A stretch of 64,000 nucleotides of DNA from Palsa-504 sp963744575 (GTDB lineage: Bacteria; Actinomycetota; Actinomycetes; Streptosporangiales; Streptosporangiaceae): assembly GCA_963744575.1 (NCBI GenBank), contig CAVUUF010000007.1:1-64000 (forward strand). Direction: 5' to 3'. Below are positions 60,966 through 64,000 of the stretch, piece after piece (position 1 is the stretch's first letter; the number at the start of each line of letters is the position of its first letter). The translations under genes and the position numbers were made by a program. Below the pieces are notes generated by a model. It worked only from the letters and a program-made list of their open reading frames with translations. It made no database searches and had not been told where the DNA came from.

Positions 60966-61685
60966 TCACCCGTCATTTTCCGTGTGCTCGGGCCAGGTGA
61001 GCCAGCGGGTGCGGATGGTGATGCCGCCCTGGGGACGGCCGCCGGCCAAGGCGGCGGTACGGATGCAGAAGTGGGACCACATGTTGAGCTGGATCTCCTT
61101 GGCGAGCCGCAGCCTGGTGTAGAGCAGGGCCGCTAGCCGGTCCCCGGCCCGGGCCCAGGATTCGATCTCGAAGCGGAGGGCGTCGCCGTCCGGCTCGGCC
61201 CGGAACTCGATTTCGCCCGCCTCCAGGTGACCGTCCAGGGTGGCGAACCGGAAGACGGCTGGATCACGGCGCACTACGCGCACGGGCCCGTCCCACGGGC
61301 CGGGCATGCGGACCACGAACTCATCGCCCAGGCGCAGGGCACTTGCCGCGCCGCGGGTCTTGCGGAAGACCGCCATCTCGGGTGACACCTGGTTGAGCCT
61401 TTCCGCGACCAGGTCGACCAGTGCGGCCGGGGTCATGCTGCTGCCGGTGATCCGGACGGCATACGAGCGGTGCAGCATCGGGCCGGCACCCATTTCGAGC
61501 GTCTGCTGTCCGGCGGCCTGCCCGCCGGGGCCGTAGACCGGGTCGGGCAGGTCTGCCCGCGTGCCGGGCTCCTCCGAGCGGTGCAGGGGAGTGGTGCGCC
61601 ACATGTAGCGCCAGCTGACCACCGCAATTCCGATCGGCCAGCCCAAGATGGTCCGCAGCCGGGCTGAATGGCTCACTGTCGCCAT
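60966..61685 (-). CDS. DUF1990-like protein A
   Basis: Function unknown. The 239-residue product ends with a DUF1990-like fold: VFRFATLDGHLEAGEIEFRA and ESWARAGDRLAALLYTRLRL fit the family pattern (GTLpGHpesGEe). The N-terminal part has one hydrophobic segment (WPIGIAVVSWRYMW, about 15-30). ATG 61685 is chosen because longer frames lack a site. It is divergent from a second, distantly similar gene 73 nt away. Confidence 0.7.
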   Translation of the reverse strand: MATVSHSARLRTILGWPIGIAVVSWRYMWRTTPLHRSEEPGTRADLPDPVYGPGGQAAGQQTLEMGAGPMLHRSYAVRITGSSMTPAALVDLVAERLNQVSPEMAVFRKTRGAASALRLGDEFVVRMPGPWDGPVRVVRRDPAVFRFATLDGHLEAGEIEFRAEPDGDALRFEIESWARAGDRLAALLYTRLRLAKEIQLNMWSHFCIRTAALAGGRPQGGITIRTRWLTWPEHTENDG

Positions 61686-61758
61686 GAGTAGATGCTCGCA
61701 CAGCGGGCAGCCAGCGCATTGGACTGAGGTAGCCAGGACTAAGCCATGGGAGTGACTG

Positions 61759-62727
61759 ATGACGGCCAGCCAAGCCTTGCGGAAGGCCGGGGTGCGCAGC
61801 ACGCACTTCTACGCGGGTTCGCTGGGCTCGATCGGACTGTGCATCGGCCTGTGGATCCGGGCCAAGACCGTCGATCAGGATGAACGCGGGAACGCCGAAC
61901 GCCGGGCCTTGTTCGTCGGCCTCTGGCCGCCGATGTTCTGGCTGATGGGCGACTCGCTGAAGGACGCCGAGTTAGTGCGCGAGCAGTTGCTCGGCCGGGT
62001 TGATGAAAGCGCCGCGCTCGATGAACTGCCCAGGCTGGAGATCAACTACGATGCGGCGCGGGCTCCGGAGGCCGGGTCCGAGGTCGTCGAGGGACACTGG
62101 CACGTCGACTCTTCCGCCACGCTGATCGGCCGCGAAGGCCCCGGGCCGCCCGAGCACGGCGGTGCCTGGGAGCTCGCATGCCACCTGGTGAGCGAGTACG
62201 AGTTTGCCGACGCCAGGATCCTGCGCGGCGTCTACCGGCAGGGCAGCGGACTGCTCGGCCGCGACATGCTGCTCGAGGCGCGCTTTCTCGGCTTGCGCTT
62301 CTACCTCGGCGTCCGGATCACCGGCGTGATCGACGAAGAACGCGCCACCGGTGACGGCCCAGCGCAAGTATGGGGCTGGTGCTACCAGACGCTCGCGGGT
62401 CACCTGGAGCAAGGCCGGCTCAGCTACGAGGTGATCAAGAACCTGCGCACAGGCCGGGTGACGTTCCGCGTCGCCGGATACTCGCGGCCCGCGCCGATCA
62501 AGAACCCGGTCATCCGCCTGGGGTTCTGGCTGTTCGGCCGGCGGACGCAGGAACGCTTCTACCAGAACATCCAGTCCCGGATGGCTGACCTGGTGCGGGC
62601 AGCGCAGCACGGCCGGCCCCTGCCGTCCCCGACGGTACGGCCCGACGGCATCGTGCTGGCCCCCTCCGGGATCCGGTCGCATCCGCTGGAGCGCCTGGCC
62701 CGTGGATGGCTCCACCCCGGGCACTGA
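61759..62727 (+). CDS. DUF1990-like protein B
   Basis: Function unknown. The 322-residue product has an N-terminal region (LWPPMFWLMGDSLKDAELVR) and a C-terminal half resembling DUF1990: VSEYEFADARILRGVYRQGS, WCYQTLAGHLEQGRLSYEVI and AGYSRPAPIKNPVIRLGFWL. It shares the GxLxGHxExG segment with protein A, so the pair may act together. ATG 61759 follows a GGGAGTGA site. Confidence 0.75.
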   Translation: MTASQALRKAGVRSTHFYAGSLGSIGLCIGLWIRAKTVDQDERGNAERRALFVGLWPPMFWLMGDSLKDAELVREQLLGRVDESAALDELPRLEINYDAARAPEAGSEVVEGHWHVDSSATLIGREGPGPPEHGGAWELACHLVSEYEFADARILRGVYRQGSGLLGRDMLLEARFLGLRFYLGVRITGVIDEERATGDGPAQVWGWCYQTLAGHLEQGRLSYEVIKNLRTGRVTFRVAGYSRPAPIKNPVIRLGFWLFGRRTQERFYQNIQSRMADLVRAAQHGRPLPSPTVRPDGIVLAPSGIRSHPLERLARGWLHPGH

Positions 62728-62781
62728 TTAGCCGGCCCGGCCGGACATGGACACGTTCATCCGCCGTTGCCGGTTAGCCAG

Positions 62782-63711
62782 TCATGGCCTGTCCTGTGGG
62801 CTTGCGCCGGGGCGGGGGCGTCGTAGCTGGCGGTCGGCTTGTTCTTCGAGCAGCGCAATGCTTAGCAGTTCTCCATCCGCTGAACCGTAGCGCCGGACCG
62901 CTTGCCGGTAGACATCGGCGACCGTCTCGGAAAGCTGGAAGGGGACCCCGAGGCCGTGGGCTAGTTCCGTCACGGTCTGGAGTTCTTCGTAGCAGCGGTC
63001 CAGGCCGAAGCTGCGCATGAAGTCGCCGGCGAACAAAGCGTCCAGGTCATGGCGGATGAACCGGGAGTCGGCCGCGCTTTGAGTCAGCGTTTTGCGCACG
63101 ACACCCAGATCCAGTCCCGCCGCCCGACCGAGCAAAAGTGCCTCCGCGGTGGCGACCGCCTGTCCGAACCACAGCAGGTTAATAAGCAGCTTGACGGTAT
63201 ATCCGGCCCCGTACCCGCCGACATGAATGACCCGGCCGGGGGCGCCCAGGATCTCTAGCAGGTCTCGCTGCCGCGCGAAGACCTCAGCGTCTCCTCCGAC
63301 CAGAACCTGCAAGGTTCCCTGGGTAGCGGCGGCGACACCCCCGCCGACCGGTGCTTCCAGCACGTGTACGCCACGCGCGAGCAACGTTTGCTGGATCTCG
63401 GTCATAGCGGCCGGTGAATTGCTGGTCATGTCGATCCAGGTCGTGCCGGGCCGAAGTACTTCCAGCACGCCACCCGGGCCGAGCATCACTTCTCGAACCT
63501 CGCCGGGGCCCGGCAGCACGGTGATCAGGACATCTGATCCCGCGGCGAGCCGTGCTATCTGCGAGACCCACTGCGCTCCGCACCGAGCGACCAGCTCCGC
63601 CGCCTCGGGACGCCGATCGCCCGCCTGGACCCGGTAGCCGGCGCGGACCAAGTTCGCGCAGATGGGAACGCCCATCCGGCCCAGTCCTATCAGCCCGACC
63701 CCGGATATCAC
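62782..63711 (-). CDS. Beta-hydroxyacid dehydrogenase (6PGDH/3-HIBADH family)
   Basis: NAD(P)-dependent oxidoreductase of 309 residues. Rossmann motif GLIGLGRMGVPICANL (GLGRMG at 9-14), substrate motif EAPVGGGVAAATQGTLQVLVG and the catalytic lysine in GAGYTVKLLINLLWFGQAVA are intact. Relatives act on 3-hydroxyisobutyrate, tartronate semialdehyde or imines. GTG start at 63711. It is the last complete gene; the intended substrate is unknown. Confidence 0.92.
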   Translation of the reverse strand: MISGVGLIGLGRMGVPICANLVRAGYRVQAGDRRPEAAELVARCGAQWVSQIARLAAGSDVLITVLPGPGEVREVMLGPGGVLEVLRPGTTWIDMTSNSPAAMTEIQQTLLARGVHVLEAPVGGGVAAATQGTLQVLVGGDAEVFARQRDLLEILGAPGRVIHVGGYGAGYTVKLLINLLWFGQAVATAEALLLGRAAGLDLGVVRKTLTQSAADSRFIRHDLDALFAGDFMRSFGLDRCYEELQTVTELAHGLGVPFQLSETVADVYRQAVRRYGSADGELLSIALLEEQADRQLRRPRPGASPQDRP

Positions 63712-63906
63712 CAGCGGTTCTGATCAAGGCAGGAAATCAGCAGCATGGCGCACCCAGCTTCCCACGGCCGACCCGGTTAAACGGGCGGCCTCCTTCCGCT
63801 CAGGACGGGCGGGCAGGCGTATGCAGGTGCGGCCGAGTGGAGGTTGGCGCGGGATTGGCCCGGCTGTCCACGGGTACTCCAGGGTCCTGCCGAGGGGATG
63901 AGACCT

Positions 63907-64000
63907 GTGAGTGATCAAGACCATGCCGGTACGGACCGGGTTAAGAAGGCGGCCACGGCGGCGCCTGTCACGCCGTCCGGGGAAACGCGGCGGCCAGCGG
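63907..64000 (+). CDS. Start of a gene leaving the window
   Basis: GTG at 63907 follows an AGGGGATGAG purine-rich site and opens a frame without stop to the window end: VSDQDHAGTDRVKKAATAAP then VTPSGETRRPA. The 31 residues are hydrophilic and low complexity, compatible with a disordered N-terminus, but they match no family. Identity unknown. Confidence 0.4.
   Translation, partial: MSDQDHAGTDRVKKAATAAPVTPSGETRRPA

Overview
This is 64 kb of very GC-rich DNA with GTG starts, GTGA/ATGA stop-start overlaps and gene families typical of filamentous or spore-forming actinomycetes: a conservon-type NIT histidine kinase/DUF742/GTPase set, an XRE-DUF5753 regulator with DUF397 and a small HATPase, DUF1707, DUF6542 and LytR-CpsA-Psr proteins. 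Domain content points to Actinomycetes, perhaps a Streptosporangiales- or Streptomycetales-like lineage. The genus cannot be fixed from the sequence alone.

Positions 1-20657 are the conserved translation superlocus. It runs fusA (5' end outside the window), tuf, the S10 and spc clusters, secY-adk-map, a DUF1707 gene, then infA-rpmJ-rpsM-rpsK-rpsD-rpoA-rplQ and truA (to 21509). Genes are tightly packed, often overlapping by one to four bases. The exceptions are a few spacers with strong hairpins, notably a nested 112-nt inverted-repeat element between rplB and rpsS. L29 and L17 carry long Ala/Glu/Asp-rich tails.

Positions 21732-32459 hold a secreted/membrane hypothetical, rplM-rpsI, glmM, the bifunctional NAD(P)HX repair gene, alr, and the t6A/ribosome modification group tsaE, a DUF3558-like lipoprotein/membrane gene, tsaB, rimI and tsaD. 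The tsaE frame lacks a stop where the family normally ends and runs far into the next gene.

Positions 32487-48913 are accessory or regulatory: a CoxG-like membrane SRPBCC protein, a LmbE/PIG-L deacetylase, an APC amino-acid permease divergent from a saccharopine-dehydrogenase-like gene, the XRE/DUF397/ATPase module with palindromic operator candidates, a conservon without its Roadblock gene, pcrA, a DUF6542 protein and an LCP protein.

Positions 48934-58081 form a cobalt/nickel-centred neighbourhood: a stand-alone B12-binding mutase subunit, a VIT1/CCC1 metal transporter, an amidase-nitrile hydratase beta-alpha-accessory operon (cobalt-type CTLCSC motif), and two tail-to-tail NiCoT permeases. 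One NiCoT has a leaderless promoter overlapped by a Nur-box-like dyad; the other sits under a cobalamin riboswitch. An acyl-CoA synthetase follows. Together they suggest nitrile to amide to acid to acyl-CoA conversion with dedicated metal supply. The right end carries a winged-helix regulator, a fluoroacetate-dehalogenase-like hydrolase, a HAD phosphatase, two divergent DUF1990-like genes, a beta-hydroxyacid dehydrogenase and the start of a gene leaving the window.
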